Shown: piece after piece, positions 8,187 to 17,017 of the stretch
Layout of the letters: each line of letters begins with the position of its first letter
How positions within the stretch are numbered: position 1 is the stretch's first letter
Assembly (NCBI GenBank): GCA_052143315.1
Contig: JBKQTE010000062.1
Location: 1 to 64,000 of the forward strand
DNA: 64,000 nt
Direction of reading: 5' to 3'
From: DASZIT01 sp052143315
GTDB lineage: Bacteria > Actinomycetota > Acidimicrobiia > Acidimicrobiales > RAAP-2
The notes under the pieces: model-generated
The model's input: only the letters and a program-made list of their open reading frames with translations
Told to the model about the DNA's origin: nothing
Database searches by the model: none
Program-made: the position numbers and the translations under genes

Positions 8187-8204
8187 GCGATCGCCGTCGG
8201 CCAT
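8010..8204 (-). CDS. Small hydrophobic membrane protein
   Basis: The 64-residue product has a short charged N-terminus, two closely spaced hydrophobic segments (about residues 14-31 and 35-58) and a basic RRRS end. It has the composition of real small membrane proteins. It lies wholly antisense to the last 177 bases of the diguanylate cyclase frame, and the hydrophobic and acidic readings mirror each other, so only one need be selected. I think this gene is real and the cyclase tail is either incidental or co-adapted. Function unknown. Confidence 0.6.
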   Translation of the reverse strand: MADGDRSGLKLIDGVLVVGAAVIAVVVAFALLHFIAGLIWLAVKVVVVVAFLGAIVWLLLRRRS

Positions 8205-8313
8205 GGGCCCACGCTAACCGAACCGGTCGTTCCCTCACCGTCGCCGGGGCGCCAGGCACGGCGCCGCCCGGATCCGAGGGCCGCTCCGGACGCCGTAATG
8301 CTACGGTCCGCCG

Positions 8314-10668
8314 ATGTCCATGCGTGAGCAGCGGGGAGCGTTGATCGAGCGCACCGACCTGCAGGGTGATGCCTTCTGCCACGCATACAGCGACGTGGCC
8401 GACGAGTGGCTCACCGGGCTGTTCGACCAGGCCACCGGCGGGAACGACCGAGGTCTCGCCCTGGTAGCAGTGGGCGGCTACGGGCGCCGGGAGCTTTGCC
8501 CCTACAGCGATCTCGACGTGGTGCTGGTGCACAAGGGACACAAGGACGTCTCCGCGGTGGCCGACCGGATCTGGTACCCGGTGTGGGACGAGGGCGTCTC
8601 CCTCGACCACAGTGTGCGCCGGCCCAACGAGGCGCTCGAGGTGGCCGGCGGGGATCTACGCGCTGCACTCGGGCTGCTCGACGCCCGGGTGATCTGCGGC
8701 GACCGAAGGACGGCCGAGCCGGTCCTCAGCGGAGCCCGCGAGCGATGGGCCAAGCAGAAGCCGCCGTGGCTGGAGGTCCTCGCCGACCTGGTGGCCGTGC
8801 GCCATGCCACCCACGGGGACGTGGCCTTCCTGCTCGAGCCCGACCTGAAGGAGTCGCACGGCGGCCTCCGCGATGTCGCCGCCCTCGACGCGGTGGTGCT
8901 GGCGGTCCCGGTGCTGGCCGACTTCGTGGACACCGCCGCCATCGAAGCCGCCCGGGCGGTGCTGGTGCGGACCCGGGTGGAGCTCCAGCGACGGGCCGGG
9001 CGGGAGCTGAACAAGCTCCTCCTCCAGGAACAGGACCAGGTGGCGGCGGCGGTGGGCGAGGTCGACTCCGACGCCCTCATGGCGTCGGTGGCGGCGGCCG
9101 GCCGCACCATCGCCTGGGAGTCAGACGACGCCTGGCGGCGGCGTGGGGTCTGGACCCGGGCCAAGGGGTCCCGGCACCGGCGGCCGCGCACCGAACAGCC
9201 GGTGGTGGCCGACATCCCGTCGATGCCGACGGACCCGGACATCGGGGTGGTGGACGGGGAGGTCGTGCTCGGCCAGGGCGCCGACGTCACCGGGGATCCC
9301 ACCCTCTCGTTGCGCCTGGCGGCGGTGGCCGCCGAAAAGAACCTCCCGATCGCCCGCGAGGCCCTCAACCTCCTGGGCCGCAAGGCGCCGGTCCCACCCG
9401 TGCCGTGGAGCGACGAGCTCCGCGACACCCTCGTCCGGGTGCTGGCCAGCGGCCCTCCGGCCATCGCCGCCCTCGAGTCCCTCGACCAACGCGAGGTGCT
9501 GACGCGCTACCTCCCCGAATGGACGGCGGTCCGTAACAAACCCCAGCGCAATCCGTACCACCGGTTCACCGTCGATCGGCACCTGCTGGAGGCCACCGCC
9601 AACGCCGCCACCATGGCCCACCGGGTGCAGCGGGTGGACCTCCTGTTGATCGGCACCCTGTTGCACGACCTCGGCAAGGGGTTCCCCGGCGACCACACCG
9701 AGGTCGGCATGACCCTCGCCGCCGACATCGGCGCCCGCATGGGGCTCCCGCCCGCCGACGTCGACGTCCTGGTCTCGCTGGTGCGGCTCCACCTGCTGCT
9801 GCCCGACATGGCCACCCGTCGCGACCTCCACGATCCGGCCACCGCCCAGCGGGTGGCCGACGAGGTGGGCGACCGCGCCACCCTCGACCTCCTCGCCGCG
9901 CTGGTGGAGGCGGACAGCCTGGCTACCGGTCCGTCGGCGTGGGGCTCGTGGAAGGCCGGGCTGCTGGCCGAGCTGGTGGAGCGGACGGGCAAGCTCATGG
10001 CCGGCGAGGACGTCGCCCCGCCGCCGCCGTGGGTCACCGACGATCTCCGGACGATCATGGACACGGTGCGCACCCACCGGGTCCCGGCCCTGTCCTTCGA
10101 CGCGCCGACCGTCACGGTGGTGGCAGCCGACCGCCCCGGGCTGCTGGCCGAGGTGACCGGCGTCCTCGCCCTCCACGGCCTCAATGTACGCGCCGCCAAC
10201 GTGGCGGGTGAGGACGGGGTGGCCGTCGAGATCTTCACCGTCGAACCGGCCCGGGGACGGTGGCCGGCGGCGGCCAAGCTCTCCAACGACCTAGCGGCGG
10301 TGATGACGGGAATGCTGTCGTTGGAGGAGCGTCTGGACGAGCGGGCCCGGACGTACCGGAACGAGAAGCGGGCCATCACGCCGAATCTGGTCGACACCCA
10401 GATCACGGTGGACAATAACGCCTCGGCCACCGCCACCGTGGTGGAGGTGCGTGCCGAGGACGTGGTGGGCCAGCTGCACCGGATCACCCGGGCGCTGGGA
10501 GACTGCCGCCTCGACGTCATCTCGGCCACGGTCTCCACCTTCGGCCCGGCGGTGGTCGACGCCTTCTACGTCCGGGGACCGGACGGCGGCAAGCTCACCG
10601 ACCCCCACACCATCGCCGCAGTGGAACAGGCGGTACGCGACCGGGTCACGTCCCCCTCCGCCTCCTGA
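8314..10668 (+). CDS. glnD: Bifunctional PII uridylyltransferase / uridylyl-removing enzyme
   Basis: The 784-residue protein has the GlnD layout: nucleotidyltransferase domain with GGYGRRE and PYSDLD (residues 54-68), a linker, an HD hydrolase domain with LLHDLGKG near residue 450, and two C-terminal ACT domains (about 597-665 and 708-775). GlnD modifies the PII protein GlnB/GlnK in response to glutamine and so controls nitrogen assimilation; in some actinobacteria the homologue adenylylates PII instead, which the sequence cannot decide. ATG 8314 and ATG 8320 are both possible starts. No glnB, amtB or glnA lies in the window, unlike the common amtB-glnK-glnD arrangement. Confidence 0.93.
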   Translation: MSMREQRGALIERTDLQGDAFCHAYSDVADEWLTGLFDQATGGNDRGLALVAVGGYGRRELCPYSDLDVVLVHKGHKDVSAVADRIWYPVWDEGVSLDHSVRRPNEALEVAGGDLRAALGLLDARVICGDRRTAEPVLSGARERWAKQKPPWLEVLADLVAVRHATHGDVAFLLEPDLKESHGGLRDVAALDAVVLAVPVLADFVDTAAIEAARAVLVRTRVELQRRAGRELNKLLLQEQDQVAAAVGEVDSDALMASVAAAGRTIAWESDDAWRRRGVWTRAKGSRHRRPRTEQPVVADIPSMPTDPDIGVVDGEVVLGQGADVTGDPTLSLRLAAVAAEKNLPIAREALNLLGRKAPVPPVPWSDELRDTLVRVLASGPPAIAALESLDQREVLTRYLPEWTAVRNKPQRNPYHRFTVDRHLLEATANAATMAHRVQRVDLLLIGTLLHDLGKGFPGDHTEVGMTLAADIGARMGLPPADVDVLVSLVRLHLLLPDMATRRDLHDPATAQRVADEVGDRATLDLLAALVEADSLATGPSAWGSWKAGLLAELVERTGKLMAGEDVAPPPPWVTDDLRTIMDTVRTHRVPALSFDAPTVTVVAADRPGLLAEVTGVLALHGLNVRAANVAGEDGVAVEIFTVEPARGRWPAAAKLSNDLAAVMTGMLSLEERLDERARTYRNEKRAITPNLVDTQITVDNNASATATVVEVRAEDVVGQLHRITRALGDCRLDVISATVSTFGPAVVDAFYVRGPDGGKLTDPHTIAAVEQAVRDRVTSPSAS

Positions 10669-10759
10669 CACGGCCGGCGTATCTCCGGGCAAAAACCCGC
10701 CTCGGTGTGCATCCCATCGCGGAGTGTGACTGCTAAGATCCGCCGCTAACGGAGGCACC

Positions 10760-11932
10760 ATGGCAGGCAGACACTCACATACCCAGAGACCGACGCGCTC
10801 GTCCACGGACCGAGGTTCCCTCCGGCTGCCCCTGATCGTCGGCACCGTGGTGGTGGCCATGGCTGCGGTCGCCGCCGTGGTCGTCGTCGTACCGAAAGTC
10901 ACGTCAAGCCGGGCCGCCACCGCCCCGGTCTCCGCCGCCCAGGCCAGGGCCGACGGCGACGTGGCCCCGCCGTTCACCGTGGTGGCCACCTCACCGGTCA
11001 ACACCGCCACCCAAGTCCCCAGCGACGCCAGCATCACCGTGCAGCTGTCGGACCCGCTGGCCCCGGACTCACCTACCCCCACCCTGTCGCCGATGGTGGC
11101 GGGCTCGTGGCAGCTCCTCACCCCGACCACCTTCACCTTCGTCGCCACCGCCCCGTTCGTCCCGTCGTCGACGGAGACCGTCACCATCCCCGCCGACGTC
11201 ACCGACATCGCCGGCCGGCAGCTGGGGACGACCACGTCGGTGCAGTTCAGCGTGGCAGCCGGTAGCACCCTCCGGCTGCAGCAGCTGCTGGCGTCGCTCA
11301 ACTACCTGCCGCTGAGCTTCACGGCGGCCGGCCCACTAGTCGCCCCGCAGGAGGCGGCGGAGGCCCAGGCCGGGTCGTTCGCCTGGCGGTGGAGCGTACC
11401 AGCGGCGCTCGAAGCGCTGTGGACCGAGGGCACGGCCAACACCATCACCAGGGGGGCGGTGATGGCGTTCGAGGACCAGCACGGCATGAAGACCGACGGA
11501 GTGGCCGGCCCGGCCGTGTGGGAGGCATTGGTGACCGCCGCTGCCGCCGGAAGCATGGACCCTGTCCCCTACAACTACGTCTACGTGACCGAGACGCTCC
11601 CCGAGTCGGCCACCGTCTACAGCGATGGAGCCGAGGTCTACTCCACGCTGGCCAACACCGGCGTCCCCGCGGCACCGACGGACGTCGGCACCTTCCCGGT
11701 TTACGACCGTTTCGTCTCCACCACCATGACCGGCACCAACCCCGACGGGTCCAAGTACTCCGACCCCGGCATCCCCTGGGTCAGCTACTTCAGCGGGGGC
11801 GACGCCCTCCACGGCTACGTCCGTGGCAGCTACGGGTTCCCCCAGAGCGACGGATGCGTGGAGATGCCGCCGGCCCACGCCGCCATCGTCTACCCGCTCA
11901 CGCCGATCGGCACCCTGGTCACCGTCGACTGA
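10760..11932 (+). CDS. L,D-transpeptidase with Ig-like and peptidoglycan-binding domains
   Basis: The 390-residue protein has an N-terminal membrane anchor (about residues 20-45), a bacterial Ig-like domain (about 66-155), a peptidoglycan-binding-1 type domain (about 170-255, with EDQHGMKTDGVAGPAVW) and a C-terminal YkuD catalytic domain (about 275-390). The active site is visible as HGYVRG and SDGCVEM, where the Cys is the nucleophile. It should act outside the membrane and form 3-3 cross-links between meso-diaminopimelate residues or attach proteins to peptidoglycan. An AACGGAGG lies just before ATG 10760. It is a single gene convergent with the methyltransferase at 11982. Confidence 0.92.
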   Translation: MAGRHSHTQRPTRSSTDRGSLRLPLIVGTVVVAMAAVAAVVVVVPKVTSSRAATAPVSAAQARADGDVAPPFTVVATSPVNTATQVPSDASITVQLSDPLAPDSPTPTLSPMVAGSWQLLTPTTFTFVATAPFVPSSTETVTIPADVTDIAGRQLGTTTSVQFSVAAGSTLRLQQLLASLNYLPLSFTAAGPLVAPQEAAEAQAGSFAWRWSVPAALEALWTEGTANTITRGAVMAFEDQHGMKTDGVAGPAVWEALVTAAAAGSMDPVPYNYVYVTETLPESATVYSDGAEVYSTLANTGVPAAPTDVGTFPVYDRFVSTTMTGTNPDGSKYSDPGIPWVSYFSGGDALHGYVRGSYGFPQSDGCVEMPPAHAAIVYPLTPIGTLVTVD

Positions 11933-11981
11933 CTGGTCGTCCCGGGCGGTCAGTCCCCGGGCCGGGATGTCGGGAGGTCGC

Positions 11982-12980
11982 TCAACTGCCCAGCAGGGGG
12001 TGTTCGAGCCCCAGCTCGGCCAGTGTGCGTCCCGGCTGGCGCGGCTCGACGACGGCGGCGGGGGCGTCGTCGACACGGAAGACGTAGAGGTTCCAGTACG
12101 TTGCCAGCTCGGCAGGGGCGATGTCGTCGTAGAGCCGACGCTCGACGTCCACGCACCGGGTGAAGCCGGCCTCGGCGAACCGGTCGGTCCACCACGAGAA
12201 CGAGGCGATGGTGAGGTGCCCCTCGACCGGCTCGCCCTCGGAGTCGACGGCCAGGTCGGGCGCGGGCACCGGCCCGGCATAGTCGCCGGGGAGCGTCCGG
12301 TAGTGGTCCAGCCGGCCCGGGAGGACCTTGCCTTCGAAATGGCCGTCGGGACCGGAGGCGTTGTGGCCGAAGGAAGGGATGGTGGCGTAGAGGTAGCCGC
12401 CACACACCCGTCGGAGCTCGGCCAGCGCCACCGGCACCCGGTCCGGGGGGAGATGCTCGAGCGTCTCGAGGACGGTGACCAGCTCGAACTCACCGTCGGC
12501 CCACGGGAGGCCGGCGAATAGGTTACCCACCCGGACGTGGCCCCGGGCACCGGGCGCGGCGTGCTCGACCGCGTACGGGCTGATGTCGCACCCCTCGGCG
12601 TCGATCCCCCGCTCGCGGAGGACCTCCACCAGGTAGCCGGTGGCGCAGCCCACGTCGAGCGAGCGGCGGACCCGGAAGTTCCTCCACAGGAGCCACCCGG
12701 CGATGTCGGCGTTGGAGGCGACCCGGTCGTAGCGGGCGTAGCCGGAGCGGCCCGCCCGGTCCCCGGAGGCGTCGCGCCCCTCGCCGAAGTAGCTCCCGCC
12801 GTAGGTGGCATCGACGCCGGCCGCCCTGGCCTCGGCGAGGGCCTGCCCGGTCTCGGCGGCCCGGACCAGCTCGCGACCGGAGCGCGCCATCAGCGAGCGG
12901 GCGCCGGCATTGGCGGTGGCCACCCGGACCAGCGCCTGACGGGCCTTTTCGACAGCTCGCTTCTCTCGGGCGGACGGCAT
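11982..12980 (-). CDS. Class I SAM-dependent methyltransferase
   Basis: The 332-residue protein has a basic helical N-terminus (about 1-60) and a Rossmann-type methyltransferase domain. SAM motif I is LDVGCATGYL (residues 108-117), an acidic residue follows in CDISPYA, and ETLEHLPPD is the motif II/III region. The C-terminal third (VPAPDLAVDSEGEPVEGHL, then YWNLYVFRVDD) is probably the acceptor domain. The layout resembles small-molecule or cell-surface glycan methyltransferases, but no substrate can be named. I chose ATG 12980; the frame runs on to 13079 but that part is unlike a protein. Confidence 0.82.
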   Translation of the reverse strand: MPSAREKRAVEKARQALVRVATANAGARSLMARSGRELVRAAETGQALAEARAAGVDATYGGSYFGEGRDASGDRAGRSGYARYDRVASNADIAGWLLWRNFRVRRSLDVGCATGYLVEVLRERGIDAEGCDISPYAVEHAAPGARGHVRVGNLFAGLPWADGEFELVTVLETLEHLPPDRVPVALAELRRVCGGYLYATIPSFGHNASGPDGHFEGKVLPGRLDHYRTLPGDYAGPVPAPDLAVDSEGEPVEGHLTIASFSWWTDRFAEAGFTRCVDVERRLYDDIAPAELATYWNLYVFRVDDAPAAVVEPRQPGRTLAELGLEHPLLGS

Positions 12981-13338
12981 GGCGGAAGGATAGCGGGGCG
13001 CTACCGCGGCAAGTCCCGGGCGCTCGCCTTCCGTCTCTGGCCGCCCGTATGGACGCCGAGCGCCAGCCATACTCGACATTCTGAGTGGGAAGAGGCAGAA
13101 TTCACACGACGGGTGTGGATAGACCCACTATTTGCGGTTACGGTACCGGTCACAGGGCACGAGCGGGGGAAGACGAGCGGGGGGATCAGTATGGCCAGCT
13201 GGCGTGGTTCGCCGGGAGCTGTCGAGCAAGGTGACCCCGGTGGACCAACGCGTCCGTCCCGACCCACATTGCACCTAGCCAGCGGGTCGAAATGCGCGTA
13301 GCCTCGTCGTGCCACGTGTCAAGGGGAAGGGAAGCTAC
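12981..13338. other. Intergenic region between divergent genes
   Basis: This 358-base stretch separates the methyltransferase (leftward) from the DUF4388 gene (rightward) and should hold both promoters. It is less GC-rich around 13080-13140. I see no convincing -35/-10 pair, RNA gene or conserved small frame in it. Confidence 0.5.
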
Positions 13339-14193
13339 ATGAGTCAGAACCAATCATCGGGTGAAGCACCGGCCGCCTCGCTTGTCGGGTCGTTGGGCGT
13401 CTTCACTCTCTCCGATGTGCTCAGCCTCCTGGCCGAGACCGGGCAGACCGGTGAGCTGCAGGTCGTGGGGTCGGGAGTCGACGGACGGGTGTGGCTCGGT
13501 GACGGGGAGCTCTCCAACGCCCACGTCGGATCGGCCACCACCATCGGTCAGGCCGTGTTCGAGCTGGCCTGCGTCTCCGAGGGATGGTTCTACTTCACCG
13601 CCGGACTGGTGTCCTCCAGCGGCCAGCCCCGGGTGCCGGTGCGGGCGGTGCTGGACGAGGTGAGGCCCCAGGTGGAGGAGTGGCGCGAGCTGCGCCAGGT
13701 CGTCCCCCTCGATTCGACGGTCGGCCTCTCGCCCCAACCCCCCGGGGGAGACGTCCAGATCCGTGGCGACCAGTGGCAGGTGCTCACCACCATCGGCAAC
13801 GGAGGCCACTCGGTCCGGTCGGTCCTCGACGCCATCGGCGGTGACCAGATCACCGGGCTCCGCACCCTGCGCGACCTGGCCAGCCAGGGGCTGATCATCC
13901 TGGGTGGGGTCACGTCGACCGACACCTCCCAAGACGGCCCGGCACCGTTCGACCCCGGGGTGTCCGCCGACATGCCCTCGCTCGACACCCATCAGGAGCC
14001 GTCGTCCGAGCCGCCACGCACCGGCGAGGTCCCGATCGTGCCCCCGCTGCACGGCGAGGCGTCGGCGGTCGGGTACCGCGACGATCCGGCCGGGAACCTG
14101 GCCGAAGTGGCCATCATGCCCCCACCGATCACCGCGGACCCCTGGGCGCCAGCTACCGATGCCGACGGCTCAGAGAACAACGGGGTGGCCTGA
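13339..14193 (+). CDS. DUF4388-domain protein
   Basis: The 284-residue protein begins with a DUF4388 (PATAN-like) domain: SLGVFTLSDVLSLLAETGQTG at residues 18-38, then the beta-strands around VWLGDGELSNAHVG. These domains are found fused to response regulators or alone and are linked to gliding, GTPase or cyclic-nucleotide signalling in other bacteria; here the partner is unknown. A winged-helix-like second region (QWQVLTTIGNGGHSV) follows, and the C-terminal 80 residues are Pro/Asp-rich and probably disordered. ATG 13339 has a GGGGAAGGGAAG ribosome site; GTG 13309 would include that site in the coding part. It is a single gene. Confidence 0.82.
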   Translation: MSQNQSSGEAPAASLVGSLGVFTLSDVLSLLAETGQTGELQVVGSGVDGRVWLGDGELSNAHVGSATTIGQAVFELACVSEGWFYFTAGLVSSSGQPRVPVRAVLDEVRPQVEEWRELRQVVPLDSTVGLSPQPPGGDVQIRGDQWQVLTTIGNGGHSVRSVLDAIGGDQITGLRTLRDLASQGLIILGGVTSTDTSQDGPAPFDPGVSADMPSLDTHQEPSSEPPRTGEVPIVPPLHGEASAVGYRDDPAGNLAEVAIMPPPITADPWAPATDADGSENNGVA

Positions 14194-14251
14194 CCCGTCC
14201 CACGGCGGCGGTCTCCGGTGGGAGCCAGGGAGCCGTTGGCGGCTCGCCGGG

Positions 14252-14797
14252 TCAGTTGGAGCAGTTCCCGTTCTGGCTGCAGTGGTTGATCACCACCAAT
14301 GCCACCACCAACAGGACGGTGCCGATGACCAGACCGGCGATGCCGACGATGATGCCGGCCAGCGCCATTCCGGCGCCGGTCTGGGTGCCGTTCGACCGCT
14401 TGATCTGCCCCCGGGCGATGAACCCGAAGACGACGGCCAGGACTGCCGGGATCCCGTAGATCCAGAAGAAGAACGAGCAGACCATCGAGGCGATGGCCAG
14501 GCCGTTCGTCTTGGCGGGGGCGGGGTACCCGTAGCCGGGGCCACCGACCGGGTACCCGTAGGCACCGGCCGCCGGGGGCGGCCCGTACGGCATCGCCGGG
14601 GGCGGGTATCCCGGGGGCGGGTATCCCGGGGGTGGGTATCCCGGCGCCGGGGTGGGGCCGGGCAGCTCGGGACCGGGGCCGGCGGCTGCACCGGCATCGA
14701 CCGCAGCCTGGGCGGCATCCCCGGGCACCTGGTCGGGCGAGTACCACTTACCGTCGGACGCCTGCCACCATCCGGGCCCCCGCGATACGTCACTCAC
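14252..14797 (-). CDS. DUF2510 and DUF4190 membrane protein
   Basis: The 181-residue protein starts with a short DUF2510 motif (GWWQASDGKWY, residues 9-19), then a long Pro/Gly/Tyr-rich linker with GYPPP repeats, and ends with two membrane segments (about 100-125 and 145-172) of the DUF4190 type, including AVVFGFIARGQIKRS. Such proteins are common in actinobacteria and sit in the membrane with a flexible cytoplasmic arm; the function is unknown. The C-terminus has two Cys (HCSQNGNC). A 15-bp DNA repeat encodes the linker. It is followed 46 bases downstream by the rdgB end in the same orientation. Confidence 0.85.
   Translation of the reverse strand: MSDVSRGPGWWQASDGKWYSPDQVPGDAAQAAVDAGAAAGPGPELPGPTPAPGYPPPGYPPPGYPPPAMPYGPPPAAGAYGYPVGGPGYGYPAPAKTNGLAIASMVCSFFFWIYGIPAVLAVVFGFIARGQIKRSNGTQTGAGMALAGIIVGIAGLVIGTVLLVVALVVINHCSQNGNCSN
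14596..14640 (-). repeat. 15-bp tandem repeat coding for GYPPP
   Basis: Three copies of a 15-base unit (CCGGGGGCGGGTATC, the third with one change) lie inside the gene at 14252-14797 and encode three Gly-Tyr-Pro-Pro-Pro units. Because the unit keeps the frame, copy number could vary without breaking the gene. Confidence 0.85.
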
Positions 14798-14843
14798 CCG
14801 CTGCCTCCTTCGTCGGCTGGAGAGAACGTAACCCGCGCCATCG

Positions 14844-15467
14844 TCAAGGTGACGACCGGGCGCCGGTCAGCTCGGCGGCCAGGGCGCGGAACGCCCTGCC
14901 CCGGTGCGAGATGCGGTGCTTCTCCGCGGCGGACAGCTGAGCAAACGTGCGGCCGTCGAGCCCGTCCGGCTCGAACACCGGGTCGTAGCCGAACCCACCG
15001 GTTCCGGCCGGCTCGAGGGTGATGGTGCCGGTCACCTCGCCTTCGGCCCAGAGCTCGCCGCCGCCAGGGTAGGCGACCAGGGCCACGGACCGGAACCGGG
15101 CCCGGCGTTGCCCGGGAGCCGTCGCCCCGACGGCCGCCAGCTCGGCCAGGAGCTTGGCCACGTTGTCGACGTAGGTGGCGTGCTCGCCGGCGAATCGGGC
15201 CGAGTAGACCCCCGGTGCCCCGTCGAGGGCCTCCACCTCCAGCCCGGTGTCGTCGGCCACCGCCGCCAGCCCGGTGGCCTGCTCCACCGCCCGGGCCTTC
15301 AATCGGGCGTTGTCGAGCAGCGTCCCACCCGTCTCCTCCACCTCGGGGACCGAGTCCGGTCGGGGGAGGACGGTCAGCCCGGGGACGGTGGCCAGGATGT
15401 CGGTGATCTCCGTCGCCTTGTCCGGATTGGCGCTCGCCAGCACCAGGGAGAAGACGTGGGGGCTCAT
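14844..15467 (-). CDS. rdgB: XTP/dITP pyrophosphatase (RdgB/HAM1)
   Basis: The 207-residue protein hydrolyses non-canonical purine triphosphates (XTP, dITP, ITP) to monophosphates and pyrophosphate, keeping them out of nucleic acids. Family motifs are visible: LASANPDKATEI at the N-terminus (SxNxxK substrate loop), ADDTGLEVEALDGAPGVYSAR, and the C-terminal GFGYDPVF and SHRGRAF. The ATG at 15467 overlaps the rph stop by 4 bases (ATGA), so translation is coupled. The rph-rdgB pairing is widespread in bacteria. Confidence 0.96.
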   Translation of the reverse strand: MSPHVFSLVLASANPDKATEITDILATVPGLTVLPRPDSVPEVEETGGTLLDNARLKARAVEQATGLAAVADDTGLEVEALDGAPGVYSARFAGEHATYVDNVAKLLAELAAVGATAPGQRRARFRSVALVAYPGGGELWAEGEVTGTITLEPAGTGGFGYDPVFEPDGLDGRTFAQLSAAEKHRISHRGRAFRALAAELTGARSSP

Positions 15468-16228
15468 CGGGGCGTCGGCGGCACCGCCAGCACCTCGGCC
15501 TGTAGCTCGAGGAGGTGGGCGATCCCGTGCTCCCCCAGGCTCAGCATCTCGTCGAGCTCCCCCTTGGAGAACGGCATGCCCTCGGCGGTGCCCTGCACCT
15601 CCACGAACCGGCCCGAGGACGTCATCACTACGTTCATGTCCACCTCCGCCCGGCTGTCCTCCTCGTACGGGAGGTCGAGCATGGACACCCCGTCGACCAC
15701 CCCCACCGACACCGCCGCCACCGCCTCGGTGAGCGGGTTGGTCCGCAGGGTCCCCTTCTGGATGAGCCGGGTGAAGGCGTCGTGGAGCGCGACGTAGGCC
15801 CCACAGATCGAGGCGGTCCGGGTGCCCCCGTCGGCCTGGAGCACGTCGCAGTCCACCGTGACCTGCAGCTCCCCGAGGGCGATCATGTCGCACACCGACC
15901 GGAGGGAGCGCCCGATCAACCGCTGGATCTCCTGGGTACGCCCGGACTGCTTGCCCTTGGCCGCCTCGCGCGACACCCGCTCGCCGGTGGAGCCCGGGAG
16001 CAACGAGTACTCGGCGGTCACCCAGCCCTTGCCCGAGCCTCGCATCCACGGGGGGACCCGCTCCTCGACCGAGGCGGTGCACAGCACCCGGGTCCGACCC
16101 ATCGACACCAGGACCGACCCGGGGGCGAACACCGTGAAGTCCCGGTCGAAGGTGGCCGGACGCAGCTCGTCGATGGCCCGCCCGTCGCCCCGGGTGGTCC
16201 CGATACCTGCCTTGGTTCCGTCGCTCAC
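15464..16228 (-). CDS. rph: Ribonuclease PH
   Basis: The 254-residue protein is a phosphorolytic 3'-5' exoribonuclease that trims tRNA 3' ends. The RNase PH fold is clear: RPATFDRDFTVFAPGSVL near the start, SVEERVPPWMRGSGKGWVTAEYSLLPGST, the basic SGRTQEIQRLIGRSLR helix, and DCDVLQADGGTRTASI for phosphate binding. The start is GTG 16228, with AAGGAG 8 bases upstream and a 4-base GTGA overlap with the stop of the MBL gene. Downstream it overlaps rdgB by 4 bases. Length is typical. Confidence 0.96.
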   Translation of the reverse strand: MSDGTKAGIGTTRGDGRAIDELRPATFDRDFTVFAPGSVLVSMGRTRVLCTASVEERVPPWMRGSGKGWVTAEYSLLPGSTGERVSREAAKGKQSGRTQEIQRLIGRSLRSVCDMIALGELQVTVDCDVLQADGGTRTASICGAYVALHDAFTRLIQKGTLRTNPLTEAVAAVSVGVVDGVSMLDLPYEEDSRAEVDMNVVMTSSGRFVEVQGTAEGMPFSKGELDEMLSLGEHGIAHLLELQAEVLAVPPTPR

Positions 16229-16989
16229 AGTGTGAACTCCTTTCCGATCGCTGCCTGTTCCACCGGTCCACCGAAGGCGGCCTCGGCCTCGGCCGCCACC
16301 GCCTCCGGGTCGATGGTCGGCCACCGGTGGGTGATGACCAGTCGCCGGGCCCGGGCCCGGCGGGCCTGCTCCCCTGCCTGTCGTCCGCTCATATGGCCGG
16401 CTCTTCCCTCGTGCTCCATGGTGTAGGTCGCCTCGCACAGCACGAGGTCGAGGTCGGTCCCGAGGTCCGACAACGACCAGCCGGGACCGGAGTCGGCAGA
16501 GTAGCCCACCGACCGGGCGTCTCCGTCGAGCCGCACGGCCAGGGTCTCACCGGCGTGCTCGGTCCGCCGGAACGTGCACGACAGGTCGCCGATCTCCACC
16601 CGGTCCCCGTCGGTGACCGCCTGCCACCGCAGGGCCGGGGAGTCGTCCAGGCGGGCGCGCTCCGACACCCCGGCGGGGGCGACCACCCGGAGCCCGGTCC
16701 GTCCGGCGGCGAACCGGGCCTGGGTGGCCATGCTGTAGAGGTCCGTCCAGTGGTCGGGGTGGTGGTGGCTGATGACGACGGCGTCCACCGTGGCCGGGTC
16801 CACCACTCTCTGGAGGTTGGCGAACGTGCCCGGACCGGCATCGAGCACCAGGGTGGTGGCGCCGGCTCGCACCAGGTAGCCGCTGCCGGCCCCACCCGGC
16901 CCGGTCCAGCTGCCGTCGCAGCCGAGGACGCGAAGCGACACGGCCCGAGGATCCGGCTCGGTGGTGCCGTCGGGCCGGCGATCGTGCAT
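16225..16989 (-). CDS. MBL-fold metal-dependent hydrolase
   Basis: The 254-residue protein has a metallo-beta-lactamase fold with the zinc motif HHHPDH at residues 75-80, a second conserved Asp in YSADSGPG (an RNase Z-like or arylsulfatase-like subgroup feature), an acidic patch in LVLCEATY and a late His in RLVITHRWP. The position just upstream of rph with a GTGA overlap is common in actinobacteria, where an RNase Z-like or cyclic-nucleotide phosphodiesterase-like role is suggested. Given co-transcription with rph, tRNA 3' maturation is a plausible role, but the sequence lacks enough to call it RNase Z. Confidence 0.87.
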   Translation of the reverse strand: MHDRRPDGTTEPDPRAVSLRVLGCDGSWTGPGGAGSGYLVRAGATTLVLDAGPGTFANLQRVVDPATVDAVVISHHHPDHWTDLYSMATQARFAAGRTGLRVVAPAGVSERARLDDSPALRWQAVTDGDRVEIGDLSCTFRRTEHAGETLAVRLDGDARSVGYSADSGPGWSLSDLGTDLDLVLCEATYTMEHEGRAGHMSGRQAGEQARRARARRLVITHRWPTIDPEAVAAEAEAAFGGPVEQAAIGKEFTL

Positions 16990-17017
16990 CGGTCGTCAGG
17001 GTAGAGCAGACCGAGGC

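Noticed and set aside
9121..10176. Leftward 351-residue frame inside glnD
   Set aside because: Shadow frame over conserved HD and ACT domains; composition not protein-like.
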